A DNA stretch of 64,000 nt, taken from Brevibacillus choshinensis (GTDB lineage: Bacteria > Bacillota > Bacilli > Brevibacillales > Brevibacillaceae). Within the stretch, counting starts at the first letter, position 1, and every line of letters starts with the position of its first letter. The DNA lies in contig NZ_CP069127.1 of NCBI RefSeq assembly GCF_016811915.1, positions 1,642,001-1,706,000 on the forward strand, read 5' to 3'. Both the position numbers and the translations under genes were made by a program. This document shows positions 36,873 through 45,749 of the stretch, piece after piece. Below the pieces are notes generated by a model. The model made no database searches, was not told where the DNA came from, and was given only the letters and a program-made list of their open reading frames with translations.

Positions 36873-37328
36873 ATGACGATCGGGACAGAGGTACATCAAC
36901 GAGAATATTTCCGATTGAAGCTGGAGCATCCTCTCTGTGCCGACATGACGATCGTCCTCATCAAGGGTAAGGCGATGGAAATTGGCAGTTCGAAGGTGTT
37001 GGTGGAGGATCTGGGAGCAGGGGGACTTCGCTTTTTGTCCCATTTGAAAATGCCTGCAAACGACCAGCTCGTTCTCCAGTTCGATACCGAGCTGTGTTCG
37101 GAACTGATCACCATGTACGGGCACATCGTTCGGACGACGCGTTGGGAAGAGGAGTTTTATGAATACGCTGTCAAATTCACGATGGATGAATCCCAGCATC
37201 TCGAAATCAACAGGCTGGTAAATCGGCTTGCCATACGATACCGGAATCAAAAAGAAGTGAGAGATGGACGCTTTTGGAAAGGCGACAGACGAGAGTTCCT
37301 GATGCAGCAGGCGGGAACCCAGACATAA
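36873..37328 (+). CDS. PilZ-domain protein (probable c-di-GMP receptor)
   Basis: A 151-aa protein with one PilZ domain. The N-terminal QREYFRLKL supplies the RxxxR c-di-GMP clamp, and VEDLGAGGLRFLS supplies the D/NxSxxG-like second motif (here DLGAGG). It likely binds cyclic di-GMP and alters a partner such as a motility or surface function. ATG 36873 follows AGGAGAGG; the GTG at 36864 lies at the end of the ribosome site. A terminator follows at 37346. Confidence 0.82.
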   Translation: MTIGTEVHQREYFRLKLEHPLCADMTIVLIKGKAMEIGSSKVLVEDLGAGGLRFLSHLKMPANDQLVLQFDTELCSELITMYGHIVRTTRWEEEFYEYAVKFTMDESQHLEINRLVNRLAIRYRNQKEVRDGRFWKGDRREFLMQQAGTQT

Positions 37329-37345
37329 CTTGCGTTCAAACTAGA

Positions 37346-37390
37346 CAAAAAGCTCCCGTGTTGTGCATTGAGCCAACAAGGAGCTTTTTT
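37346..37390. terminator. Terminator of PilZ gene
   Basis: Stem AAAAAGCTCC / GGAGCTTTTTT with a 24-base loop. Confidence 0.75.
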
Positions 37391-37460
37391 GTTTGACAAT
37401 ATATAAACGTGATGTTACATTGTCTATTATAAAACAAACGAAAGAAAGTAGTGTTTATCA

Positions 37461-38600
37461 ATGTCGCTAACAGATCACTTTTGGAATGCTTCCTTTGATG
37501 AGTTGAAGCAGGGTTATGCAGAGCGTGAGCATGACTTTGTCTGCTTGCTCTGCGGAGAGACGGTCGAAAAAGGGATTATTTATCCCGTTGATGGACTTTT
37601 GTTTGAGGCAGCGAAGTTTATGGCTCGCCACATTGATACGGAGCATGGATCGGTGTTTCAGCATCTGAGCCAGCTGGATAAACGAATCACAGGATTGTCT
37701 GACCACCAGAACAGCCTGATGCGGCTTTTTTACCAAGGCTTAAGCGATCAGGAAGTTCAAAAAGAGCTGGGCATCGGAAGTGCATCTACGATCCGCAACC
37801 ATCGCTTTGCCTTAAAGGAAAAAGAAAGGCAGGCCAAAGTGTTTCTCGTGATGATGGAGCTCATGAAGGGGACGGGCAAGAAGTCTTCGCATTTGGCACC
37901 TGCACAGGCTGTGTCCAATAAAAAGCGGGGATCGGAGCAGGAAGTGTCGCCAATGGAATATGCACAAATCACGCAGAAATATTTCCCCGAAGGGACGCTT
38001 GGCGCGCTGCATCTCTTTCCGCGCAAGCAAAAACATCGTTTGGTTGTTCTGGAGGAGATATCCAAGCGATTTGATCCGAAAAAGATTTACACGGAAAAAG
38101 AGGTCAACGCCATTTTGGAGGCCGTTTACGAAGCGGATTACGTGACCATCAGACGGTATTTGATTGACTATGCTTTCTTGGAGAGAAACCCGGATGGCAG
38201 CGGGTATTGGGTCAAAAACACCGGAGAGGAGCAGGAAAAAAATATGGATCGCAAGCAAGAGCTCAAGCAATTGTACAAGGAAGTCAAGACGGAAGCAGGC
38301 GTCTATCAGATCCGAAATACAAGGAATGGGAAAGTCTGGATCGACGGTACGATGAATCTGAAGACGATGAACGGCAAGCAGTTTATGCTCAAGCACGGCT
38401 CCCATACGGTCAAGGATCTGCAAAAAGACTGGGAGCAATACGGTGAAGAAGCGTTCGTGTTCGAGGTGCTCGAGGTGCTGGAGAAAAAGGATGAGCCTTA
38501 CTTTGATGCTGCTGATGCCCTGGAAAAGCTGGAGGACAAGTGGCTCGACAAGCTGCAGCCGTACGGAGACAAAGGCTACAATGAAAGGAAAAAACAATGA
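37461..38600 (+). CDS. Zinc-finger / HTH / DUF2087 / GIY-YIG-like fusion protein
   Basis: A 379-aa multi-domain protein. Residues about 25-65 hold a possible metal site (CLLCGE with later His in ARHIDTEHG). Residues about 85-125 hold a LuxR-like HTH (GLSDQEVQKELGIGSASTIRNHRFALKE). About 180-255 is a DUF2087 domain (LHLFPRKQKHRLVVLEEI, then YVTIRRYLIDYAFLERNPDGSGYW). From 270 there is a GIY-YIG-like fold (GVYQIRNTRNGKVWI, ending WLDKLQPYGDKGYNER). The YIG is changed to WID and the usual catalytic Arg is not evident, so nuclease activity is doubtful. It is likely a transcription or stress regulator, inferred only from the domains. Confidence 0.7.
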   Translation: MSLTDHFWNASFDELKQGYAEREHDFVCLLCGETVEKGIIYPVDGLLFEAAKFMARHIDTEHGSVFQHLSQLDKRITGLSDHQNSLMRLFYQGLSDQEVQKELGIGSASTIRNHRFALKEKERQAKVFLVMMELMKGTGKKSSHLAPAQAVSNKKRGSEQEVSPMEYAQITQKYFPEGTLGALHLFPRKQKHRLVVLEEISKRFDPKKIYTEKEVNAILEAVYEADYVTIRRYLIDYAFLERNPDGSGYWVKNTGEEQEKNMDRKQELKQLYKEVKTEAGVYQIRNTRNGKVWIDGTMNLKTMNGKQFMLKHGSHTVKDLQKDWEQYGEEAFVFEVLEVLEKKDEPYFDAADALEKLEDKWLDKLQPYGDKGYNERKKQ

Positions 38601-38602
38601 CG

Positions 38603-38626
38603 GCTGCCTGTACGGCAGCTTTTTGT
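38603..38626 (+). terminator. Terminator after the DUF2087 fusion gene
   Basis: Stem GCTGCC / GGCAGC followed by TTTTTG. Confidence 0.75.
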
Positions 38627-38634
38627 TTTTGGCT

Positions 38635-38940
38635 TCAGTCCAGCAGATGAAATCGTTCGAGCTGTTCCCACAAGCCTTCCTTCTTCAAGATTTCCTTTTG
38701 CTTGGAGCCGATCAGGTCAAAGTGCGGAAAGGGCGGTCGATCATGGATATACGCTGGATTCAATCCGTTCGCTACACACCAATCCACGAGCTTGACGCGA
38801 TTTGCGCAGCCTACCTTTGTTACGGTTTTGGCGCCAGGAAACCGGGGGTCGAGCCAATAATGGGTCAAATAGGCGATTTCCTCCCTCGTCACCGCTTGCT
38901 TCCACTGATTCAGTTCTTCTCTGGTGATACCAAATGCCAC
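38635..38940 (-). CDS. Conserved small protein, MAFGI-type, unknown function
   Basis: A 101-aa cytoplasmic protein conserved in spore-forming Bacillota; it resembles the uncharacterised YneQ-like proteins from memory. Recognisable blocks are MAFGITREELNQWK, LTHYWLDPRFPGAKTVTKVGC and FDLIGSKQKEILKKEGLWEQ. It starts at GTG with AAAGGATG eight bases upstream. Its function is unknown. It lies downstream of gerQ on the same strand but beyond the gerQ terminator. Confidence 0.7.
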   Translation of the reverse strand: MAFGITREELNQWKQAVTREEIAYLTHYWLDPRFPGAKTVTKVGCANRVKLVDWCVANGLNPAYIHDRPPFPHFDLIGSKQKEILKKEGLWEQLERFHLLD

Positions 38941-39000
38941 GGGCGTTCATCCTTTATCTCTTCATTGTGCTTCGGTTCAGTCCATTATAGCAGAATGCAA

Positions 39001-39044
39001 AAAGACAGACTTGCTGCCCTTGGTGGAGGGAGAAGTCTGTCTTT
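39001..39044 (-). terminator. Terminator of cwlJ-gerQ
   Basis: Stem AAAGACAGACTT / AAGTCTGTCTTT just past the gerQ stop. Confidence 0.85.
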
Positions 39045-39051
39045 TCATCAG

Positions 39052-39489
39052 TTATCGAATTCCTTGTGGCAGTGTAGGCGGCACGTAGTTCAATTCTTCA
39101 TCCGCAGTGATGTAATCGGTGTTGACCATGAGCAGAAGATAACGTTTCCCGGTTTGAGGATCGCTCAGGATGATGTGGTCACGACCGGCTGTTTCCAGCA
39201 CCCCGCGGAAAATCTTTGCATTCCATTGGCTGTTGTTCTCGAATGTTTGATACACGGTAATGACTTTGCCTCGATTCAGGCGCAGGATATTTTCAATGTA
39301 AGATTCCTCAACGAGCTGACCTGGTGGGAATGGTACGCCGGGAATTGCGGAACCGCTAGGCTGCATCGGCATCAGCTGAGGCTGTTGTTGCTGCTGCTGC
39401 TGTGGAAAGCCATACGGCATTTGCGGCGATTGATACATGTCGTAACCAAATGGCTGTTGATACTGAGGGTAAGGCATTTGTTGACTCAT
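39052..39489 (-). CDS. gerQ: Spore coat/germination protein GerQ
   Basis: Inner spore-coat protein of 145 aa needed to place the cortex hydrolase CwlJ. The N-terminal third is rich in Gln, Pro, Tyr and Met (a run of seven Gln near residues 31-37), matching GerQ's transglutaminase-crosslinked region. The C-terminal domain has SYIENILRLNRGKVITVYQTFE, GVLETAGRDHIILSDPQTGKR and NTDYITADEEL, the conserved GerQ core. It is transcribed behind cwlJ with a 30-bp gap, consistent with their partnership. Confidence 0.95.
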   Translation of the reverse strand: MSQQMPYPQYQQPFGYDMYQSPQMPYGFPQQQQQQQPQLMPMQPSGSAIPGVPFPPGQLVEESYIENILRLNRGKVITVYQTFENNSQWNAKIFRGVLETAGRDHIILSDPQTGKRYLLLMVNTDYITADEELNYVPPTLPQGIR

Positions 39490-39519
39490 GATGAACTCGC
39501 TCCTTTATCTATCTTTCAT

Positions 39520-39942
39520 CTAGTAAACGCGTGGGCAATCCTCAGGTGTCGGGACGAAGAAGCAGTGCGCTTTATAGCGTCCGGAATTTTGCTGATCCCA
39601 CCAGGTAGGCGGACAGTCGCCTGCTGGTCGATAAAACCACAAAGCGTTTGAAGCGGGATGTGTCCGTTCTCCATTAATTGCGCGTTTGGCTAGCCGTTTC
39701 TCTCTATCTCTGGCGCGTTGATAAAAATACGGCTTATTGACCGATTCATATCCGCCTGGAGATTGATACACCATGTCATTCATGCTCCGAATGTTTTTGA
39801 AATCCAAGCAGTTGGCAAGGATGCGGTTGACGCCAACATTGCCTACCATGAGCATGCCTAGCTCGCCTTCTCCTTCCGCCTCTGCACGAAGCAGGCGAGC
39901 TAGCAAATCTACATCACTGGCGTTCGCTTTGATTACGGCCAT
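39520..39942 (-). CDS. cwlJ: Spore cortex-lytic enzyme CwlJ
   Basis: Cell-wall hydrolase of 140 aa without a signal peptide, as usual for CwlJ, acting on cortex peptidoglycan during germination. The hydrolase_2 fold is visible with LLARLLRAEAEGEGELGMLMVG (catalytic Glu), VGNVGVNRI, the SMNDMVYQSPGGYESV segment and the WWDQQNSGRYKAHCFFVP end. The start ATG follows GGAGGAGGTG. First gene of an operon with gerQ. Confidence 0.93.
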   Translation of the reverse strand: MAVIKANASDVDLLARLLRAEAEGEGELGMLMVGNVGVNRILANCLDFKNIRSMNDMVYQSPGGYESVNKPYFYQRARDREKRLAKRAINGERTHPASNALWFYRPAGDCPPTWWDQQNSGRYKAHCFFVPTPEDCPRVY

Positions 39943-39973
39943 CGCTTCACCTCCTCCAAAAACTCACAATTAC

Positions 39974-39981
39974 AATATATG
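39974..39981 (-). promoter_or_regulatory. Possible SigE-type -10 upstream of cwlJ
   Basis: CATATATT on the minus strand, 30 bp before cwlJ, fits the CATAnnnT form used by mother-cell sigma factors. cwlJ is mother-cell expressed in B. subtilis. A convincing -35 was not identified. Confidence 0.35.
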
Positions 39982-40173
39982 GGCGCACCTGTAATCGGTG
40001 ATTGACGGATATAATTTTTCTCTTGGCTTGTCGAGTGTTGTCAGAATGAAACGATTCCTAGGAATTTTAAATAATATGGAAAAATTAAGTAAAAAGCACT
40101 ATGTTTGCGGGAGAGTGGCTTGTAGTAAATTTGTATTAGTCTAACAATTCAGAAAAAACTGGAGGGAAATGCC

Positions 40174-42306
40174 TTGAATCAAAAAAAGAAACATCGTTCC
40201 GCTTCAAAATGGAGACAAGCCCCGTTTCTTGCCCGACTTTCCGTGTTGTCTGCTCTCGCTGTGACAGCGATGCTGCCATCGCAGACGCTTGCTGCCTCAA
40301 AATCTGTAGCTGGCTTTTCACCGGAAAAAACGGAGTGGCAGATTTCTTTTGAAAAAACATTTGCCCAGATGGTGAGCAAGGAATCGATTGCCCGGTTCTC
40401 CAAAGAGATGAGCAAGCGTCCTGGGGTCGTGGGGACGCCTGGAAATGCAGCCAATGTCGAGTTTGCCGTAAAGGAGCTGAAAAAGGCGGGGCTTCAGGCG
40501 GAAGTGAAGACCTACGATGTGTACATGTCCGTTCCGAAAAAAATCGCTGTGACGCAGACATACCCAGCGAAGCGTGAGCTGCAGGTCATGGAAAATCTGC
40601 CCAAAGGAACGCCGTACGCGAATGAAGTCATACCCGGCTACAATGCCTATTCGGCATCTGGCACTGTAGAGGCGGAGATTGTATACGCCAACTACGGTAG
40701 ACCCGAAGACTTTGCCGAGCTGGAAAAGCGGGGTATTTCCGTGAAGGACAAGATTGTGATTACGCGCTATGGAGCCAATTTCCGCGGAGTAAAACCCGAG
40801 CAGGCTGAAAAACGCGGAGCCATTGGCATGCTCATTTACAGCGATCCTGCCGATGACGGTTATGCAAAAGGGATTGTGTATCCGGAAGGCCCGTGGAGAC
40901 CAGCTGATGCGATTCAAAGAGGAAGCATTCTGTACATATTCCGCTATCCGGGAGATCCGTTGACGCCGGGAGAAGCCTCGGTTCCGGCGACGAAGCGCTT
41001 GGATCCAGGTGAAGCGGTGTCTCTCCCTCAAATTCCGACGACTCCGCTTTCCTATGGGGAAGCACGGCCTTTACTCGAAGCCATGCAAGGGGAGGACGCT
41101 CCGGCCGCCTGGCAGGGCGGGTTGCCCTTCACCTACAAGATTGGCCCGGGAGCGACAAAAGTGAAAATTGCCCTGGATATCGAATACAAAAATCAGCCGG
41201 TCAATGATGTGATTGTCCGCATTCCGGGAGCGAAGCATCCAGAGCAAACCGTAGTGATCGGTGCCCACCGTGACACATGGGCCTATGGAGCGGGAGACAA
41301 CACTTCGGGCTGGACGTCGACGATGGAAATCGCCCGGGTGCTGGGGGAAATGGTGAAAAAAGGATGGAAGCCAGATCGCACCATCATTCTGGCCGGCTGG
41401 GACGGTGAAGAGTACGGGTTGCTCGGCTCCGTGGAATGGGCCGAAGAGCATCGCAAGGAATTGACGGAGAACGCGGTGGCGTACATCAATATGGATGGAA
41501 CAGGCGGCCAATTCTTCGGAGCCTCTGCCGTGCCGTCGGTGAAGCAGCTGATCTACGATGTCACGAAAGAAGTGACAGAGCCTCGGAGCGGTTCTTCCAT
41601 TTACGATGACTGGTATGTGCGGGAGGGGAGAAAGGACCCTTCCATCGGCAAGCTTGGAAGCGGCTCTGACTATACGCCGTTTATCCAGCATTTGGGTGTG
41701 CCGTCGATGGATATGGGATTTGGTGTAGCAGGAGGCCTGTACCATAGCGCCTACGACAATTTGGATTCGATGAAGCGCTTCGTTGATCCGGGATATGAAC
41801 ATCAAGCGGCTGGCTCCCAGCTCGTCGGGATTGCGGCGCTGCGTCTCGCAAATGCGGATGCACTCCCCTTCCAGTACTCGGCATATGCTGCCGATGTGGT
41901 GGGCATGCTGGAGGAGATCGCTGGAAAAGATACGCTCGGTGTCGATTTGTCTCCCGTCATCGCGCAGGCGCGCAGCTGGCAGGCTTCAGCCAAAGAACTG
42001 GAGGAGCTGGCAGGAAAGATGATTGCCGATGGCATCACGGATGAGGAACGTATCCTGCTGGAAAAAATGAATGCAGCGATGATGCAGCAAGAACGCGATT
42101 TGATCGTGTCTGAGGGCCTGCCCAGCCGTCCGTGGTACAAGCACCAGGTTTGGGCACCCGGACTGACGACGGGATATGCAGCGCAGCCATTGCCAGCGAT
42201 CGCCGAGGCGATCCAAGCAAATGATGCCAAGGCTCTGCAGCAAGCAGCTGATCGTTTGAGCGGAGTGTTGAAAAAGGCGACAGAGACAGCCGACGCAGCA
42301 AAGTAA
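40174..42306 (+). CDS. Secreted M28 metallopeptidase with PA domain (glutamate carboxypeptidase II-like)
   Basis: A 710-aa exported zinc peptidase. Signal peptide with cleavage after TLAAS (about residue 41), a PA domain (about 130-270), an M28 domain (about 330-560) and a TFR-type dimerisation tail. Two-zinc ligands are in place: His in GAHRDTW (about 365), Asp in GAGDN, the Glu pair in WDGEEYGLLGS, Asp in YINMDG and His in LYHSAYDN (about 523). The order closely follows human GCPII/NAALADase. It probably releases amino acids from extracellular peptides. TTG 40174 has GGAGGG at proper spacing. Confidence 0.9.
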   Translation: MNQKKKHRSASKWRQAPFLARLSVLSALAVTAMLPSQTLAASKSVAGFSPEKTEWQISFEKTFAQMVSKESIARFSKEMSKRPGVVGTPGNAANVEFAVKELKKAGLQAEVKTYDVYMSVPKKIAVTQTYPAKRELQVMENLPKGTPYANEVIPGYNAYSASGTVEAEIVYANYGRPEDFAELEKRGISVKDKIVITRYGANFRGVKPEQAEKRGAIGMLIYSDPADDGYAKGIVYPEGPWRPADAIQRGSILYIFRYPGDPLTPGEASVPATKRLDPGEAVSLPQIPTTPLSYGEARPLLEAMQGEDAPAAWQGGLPFTYKIGPGATKVKIALDIEYKNQPVNDVIVRIPGAKHPEQTVVIGAHRDTWAYGAGDNTSGWTSTMEIARVLGEMVKKGWKPDRTIILAGWDGEEYGLLGSVEWAEEHRKELTENAVAYINMDGTGGQFFGASAVPSVKQLIYDVTKEVTEPRSGSSIYDDWYVREGRKDPSIGKLGSGSDYTPFIQHLGVPSMDMGFGVAGGLYHSAYDNLDSMKRFVDPGYEHQAAGSQLVGIAALRLANADALPFQYSAYAADVVGMLEEIAGKDTLGVDLSPVIAQARSWQASAKELEELAGKMIADGITDEERILLEKMNAAMMQQERDLIVSEGLPSRPWYKHQVWAPGLTTGYAAQPLPAIAEAIQANDAKALQQAADRLSGVLKKATETADAAK

Positions 42307-42322
42307 AGCAAGCTTGTGCATG

Positions 42323-42365
42323 AAAAAAGCGTCCTACAGCCGACGATAAGGCTTGGACGCTTTTT
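42323..42365. terminator. Terminator between M28 peptidase and DedA-type gene
   Basis: Stem AAAAAGCGTCC / GGACGCTTTTT, usable on both strands. Confidence 0.85.
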
Positions 42366-42373
42366 CTGTGCGC

Positions 42374-42940
42374 TTACGAATACCGTTTCCTTCGTCTGCT
42401 CCAAACAAACCAGCCGATTGCGACCAGAGCCCCTGCTCCTAAGATCGTGAGCTCCAGGTAATCATCCAAAAGGATTTTTGCATGCTTTCCATAAAAGTGA
42501 AACAGCGTACCGATCAGGAAAAATTTCAATCCTCGCCCAAGGATGGCAAAGAGCATCAGCTTCGTCAGCGAATAATTGAATACGCCACTCAAAATGGTAA
42601 ATACCTTGAATGGGATGGGCGTGAATGCGCCGATCAAAACAGCCGCATCACCGTTTTTGGAAAACTGCTCGGTCGCGAGTGCAGTCCATTTGGGCGGCAG
42701 CAGCTTTTGCAAAAGTGGTTTCCCCAGCCATTTGCCTAGCATAAATCCGATGGGGGCACCGAGTATAGAAGCGGTAAAAGCCACAGTCGCAAATCGCATC
42801 GCAGAATCGGGATCGAATAGACTCATGGCGATTTGCATGAAAAAAGGCGGAATCGGAAGGATAAACGAGTCCAAGAATGCCATTCCGAAGAGTCCCCATA
42901 TTCCGTAGTTCATAAAAAATTGCGTGATTTGTTCGAGCAT
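42374..42940 (-). CDS. DedA/VTT-domain membrane protein
   Basis: Inner-membrane protein of 188 aa with the VTT (SNARE-associated) fold: FLDSFILPIPPFFMQIAM at the first re-entrant segment, GAPIGFMLGKWLGKPLL, and FTPIPFKVFTILSGVF with the conserved Pro-rich F-TP-P motif. Family members move or flip lipids or transport cations; the short form resembles the YqaA branch. ATG 42940 has AAGGAGA at good spacing. Confidence 0.82.
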   Translation of the reverse strand: MLEQITQFFMNYGIWGLFGMAFLDSFILPIPPFFMQIAMSLFDPDSAMRFATVAFTASILGAPIGFMLGKWLGKPLLQKLLPPKWTALATEQFSKNGDAAVLIGAFTPIPFKVFTILSGVFNYSLTKLMLFAILGRGLKFFLIGTLFHFYGKHAKILLDDYLELTILGAGALVAIGWFVWSRRRKRYS

Positions 42941-43105
42941 GGGCGTCTCCTTACTTGAATTCCTTCCCAGCAATTATACAGGAAAGAATCTGGTTTCTGT
43001 AGGTAAGATATGTCGGTTTGTCCAAAATCAGCACTGGCTACTAGGATGGAAATATTTCGGACATACTGTTAGAGATTTTTTAGAGAAGGAGGCGTACACA
43101 CCACG

Positions 43106-43990
43106 ATGCAATCTCATCCTTATGGCGCACATGAAGTGATCGAGCTGCATGAGGTTTTAAACAGCGCGGTTGACGTGATCAATACCGCCCACCTATATGT
43201 TCCGTACATTCGCGACCCCCAGCTGGCGCAAATGGTACATCACCAGCTTCAATTTATGCAGGGCGAGTACAATGGCTTGGTATTCACCATTCAAGGTCTA
43301 GGGGCAGGCGAGCTTTTACCTTACCGCCCGATGCGGAACCATTCAGCGGCAATGGCAACGGTGGCGCAACCTCAGCACGGACACTGGACGGAGCCCCATT
43401 ACGCCGCACAGATGGATGATCGCGATGTCGCTTCCGCTTTGCTCGGGATGCACAAGAACGGGGCAAAGCTCAAAATGGCAGCGGCACTGGAAGCAGGACA
43501 TCCCCAGATTCGTGACCTGCTATTGCAAGGATCGGTCAATTGCGCAAAGCAAGCCTATGAAGTATGGGGGTATATGCAGCAAAGAGGCTATTACACATGG
43601 GCTGCCATGCCGGATGAGACCAATTCCGAGCTGCTCCGAGGCTATCAGCCGATACGCTCTCAGACAGAGTCAGGATTAGGCCAGGAGACGACTAGCCCGA
43701 TGCCTGCCCCGCCCGCCGCTTCTCTCATGAAAGAGCCGGTAAACGGAGCCCGGGTAGCGCCGCCTGATCCCAATCAAAATCTGACGCCCGTGAATGCTGC
43801 TCCCGTGTTTTCTCCGCCTCCGTACCGGCAGGATGCGAACTCGATAATGGAAGATACGTCGCTTGCGACAGATGCGTTACAGACCCAGGGCATCGACACA
43901 CCGGATACGCTGTCCCAGCAGCAAAGCGATGGGAGACAGACCCGAAGTCGCAAAAAGAACATGAACTCCGATTCCTTGCTTGGTCAATAA
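43106..43990 (+). CDS. CotF-like putative spore coat protein
   Basis: A 294-aa protein. The first 170 residues are helical and contain HEVIELHEVLNSAVDVIN and the CotF-like segments DVASALLGMHKNGAKLKMAAALE and AYEVWGYMQQRGYY. The last 110 residues are low-complexity, rich in Pro, Gln, Ser and Asn, ending with a basic-Ser tail. The architecture fits coat or spore-surface proteins; exact role unknown. The ribosome site AAGGAGG is unusually far (13 bases) from the ATG. Confidence 0.65.
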   Translation: MQSHPYGAHEVIELHEVLNSAVDVINTAHLYVPYIRDPQLAQMVHHQLQFMQGEYNGLVFTIQGLGAGELLPYRPMRNHSAAMATVAQPQHGHWTEPHYAAQMDDRDVASALLGMHKNGAKLKMAAALEAGHPQIRDLLLQGSVNCAKQAYEVWGYMQQRGYYTWAAMPDETNSELLRGYQPIRSQTESGLGQETTSPMPAPPAASLMKEPVNGARVAPPDPNQNLTPVNAAPVFSPPPYRQDANSIMEDTSLATDALQTQGIDTPDTLSQQQSDGRQTRSRKKNMNSDSLLGQ

Positions 43991-44067
43991 GTCCCGTTAA
44001 ATCGTTGACGATAGGAAATAATATCCACTACTATAGAGAGAGGACAAACATCTTTGGGAGGGGACCC

Positions 44068-44286
44068 ATGAAAACGCTTGGCTCGGGGAAAGTCATTTTT
44101 TACGCACCGGATGGTACCAATCTGCAGCTGTCAGGAGAAATCGATGTTCGTGGCGATCGTGTGTCGGTAACGGAGATCATCTACTTCAACGGCCAGCCAA
44201 ACGGGGCTCGCGAGACGAATTTGCCACTCGCCCAGACAGTTATTTACTGGGAGCCGGAAGTTTACGAGCAAATCGGTTTTGAATAA
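44068..44286 (+). CDS. Small conserved-looking protein of unknown function
   Basis: A 72-aa acidic protein (MKTLGSGKVIFYAPDGTN, with a later SVTEIIYFNGQPNG), possibly an all-beta fold. No family is recognised. The start is the ATG behind GGGAGGGGACC; upstream codons from 44005 lack a ribosome site. It is followed by a good terminator at 44309. Confidence 0.6.
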   Translation: MKTLGSGKVIFYAPDGTNLQLSGEIDVRGDRVSVTEIIYFNGQPNGARETNLPLAQTVIYWEPEVYEQIGFE

Positions 44287-44308
44287 AAGAAAACAGTAAT
44301 CGCACGGA

Positions 44309-44339
44309 CAGCCTTGCCGCTTTGGCAGGGTTGTTTTTT
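44309..44339 (+). terminator. Terminator of small gene before mqnC
   Basis: Stem CAGCCTTGCC / GGCAGGGTTG followed by six T. Confidence 0.88.
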
Positions 44340-44480
44340 GTTGGTCCCTCCTGAAGGCAGGCAGGATCGAGTCTGAGATATGTAACTTTTGACAAGCTAT
44401 GCACCTTGGGAATAGCCGGGGTAGGCCAAGTGTGATATCATGTGGAGTGGAATTTACGTAGGTAACAAGGAGTGATCCTT

Positions 44481-45587
44481 ATGATCGACAGTATATTGGA
44501 ACGGGCTCTTGCCGGAGAACGTCTGGGCCTGGAGGATGGCTTGGCCTTGTTTGCAAGCGATCAAATTGAAAAGATCGGACATTACGCGAACTTGGTCATG
44601 CAAAAGCACCATCCAGATCCTATCGCCACATTCGTAATCAGCCGTAATGTCAATTACACCAACGTTTGTGACACGTATTGCCGTTTCTGCGCATTTTATC
44701 GCCCGCCGGGATCTTCGGAAGGTTACGTTTTGCCGAAAGAGACCATCTTCCAAAAGATTCAGGAGACGGTAGATGTAGGCGGCACGGAAATCCTGATGCA
44801 GGGCGGTACCAATCCCGATTTGAAGATCGACTATTACACCGACCTTCTGCGCGACATCAAAAAGCGCTTCCCGCACATCACCATGCACTCTCTCTCGGTA
44901 GCGGAAGTATTGAAAATCGCTGAAGTTTCCAACATGTCAGTGGAGGATGTCCTTCGCGAACTGAAGGCCGCTGGTCTGGATTCGCTGCCTGGGGCAGGCG
45001 GAGAGATTTTAGACGATCGCACCCGACGCAAGATTTCCCGTCTGAAAGGCTCCTGGAAGGACTGGATCGACACGCAAAAAGCAGCACATCGGGCAGGCCT
45101 GCCGGGTACGGCGACTATGGTAATCGGCTTTGGCGAGGAAATGGAAGAGCGCGTCCTGTCGCTCCTGCGCATTCGCGAGGCACAGGATGAAACGCATGGC
45201 TTCAAGGCGTTCATCGTTTGGACGTTCCAGCCGGACAATACCAACATGAAGGCAGTCAACAACACGCCGGAAGAGTACCTGAAGACGCTGGCGATCAGCC
45301 GCTTGATGCTGGACAACGTGGAGAACTTCCAGTCTTCCTGGGTAACGATGGGCCCGCACTATGGCCAATTGTCGCTCTCCTATGGTGCAAACGATTTCGG
45401 GCAGACCATGATGGAAGAAAACGTCGTATCTGCCGCAGCATGCACGTACAAGGTAAACACCAACCAAATTCTGGAGCTGATTCGCAGAGCAGGCAAGACT
45501 CCTGCACAGCGCAACACCCAGTACGACATCCTGCGCGTTTTCAAAGACGGCGAGATGGCGGAAAAAGATTTCGTCATGCAGAACTAA
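44481..45587 (+). CDS. mqnC: Cyclic dehypoxanthinyl futalosine synthase
   Basis: Radical SAM enzyme of the futalosine route to menaquinone (368 aa). The CxxxCxxC cluster motif is CDTYCRFC near residues 64-71. MqnC marks include NYTNVCDTYCRFCAFYR, LMQGGTNPDLKIDYY, GAGGEILDDRTRR and FKAFIVWTFQPDNTNM. It makes cyclic dehypoxanthine futalosine in the cytoplasm. ATG 44481 has AAGGAG eight bases upstream. No other mqn gene is adjacent, but its presence indicates futalosine rather than classical Men biosynthesis in this organism. Confidence 0.95.
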   Translation: MIDSILERALAGERLGLEDGLALFASDQIEKIGHYANLVMQKHHPDPIATFVISRNVNYTNVCDTYCRFCAFYRPPGSSEGYVLPKETIFQKIQETVDVGGTEILMQGGTNPDLKIDYYTDLLRDIKKRFPHITMHSLSVAEVLKIAEVSNMSVEDVLRELKAAGLDSLPGAGGEILDDRTRRKISRLKGSWKDWIDTQKAAHRAGLPGTATMVIGFGEEMEERVLSLLRIREAQDETHGFKAFIVWTFQPDNTNMKAVNNTPEEYLKTLAISRLMLDNVENFQSSWVTMGPHYGQLSLSYGANDFGQTMMEENVVSAAACTYKVNTNQILELIRRAGKTPAQRNTQYDILRVFKDGEMAEKDFVMQN

Positions 45588-45598
45588 ATGGATGGATG

Positions 45599-45635
45599 AG
45601 AGGTGCGGGCCCGATCAGGTCCGTGCCTCTTTTTA
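45599..45635 (+). terminator. Terminator of mqnC
   Basis: Stem AGAGGTGCGG / CCGTGCCTCT followed by TTTTT. Confidence 0.85.
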
Positions 45636-45749
45636 TGAAAAATACCTCGATTTTTGTAAGAAACCTTCCCTGCGTTTCCAACCGTTTAAAAGTATATCAC
45701 TCCTGACGGGACATATACTGTAAGTACAATTGCGGTTGGGGGGATGGTT

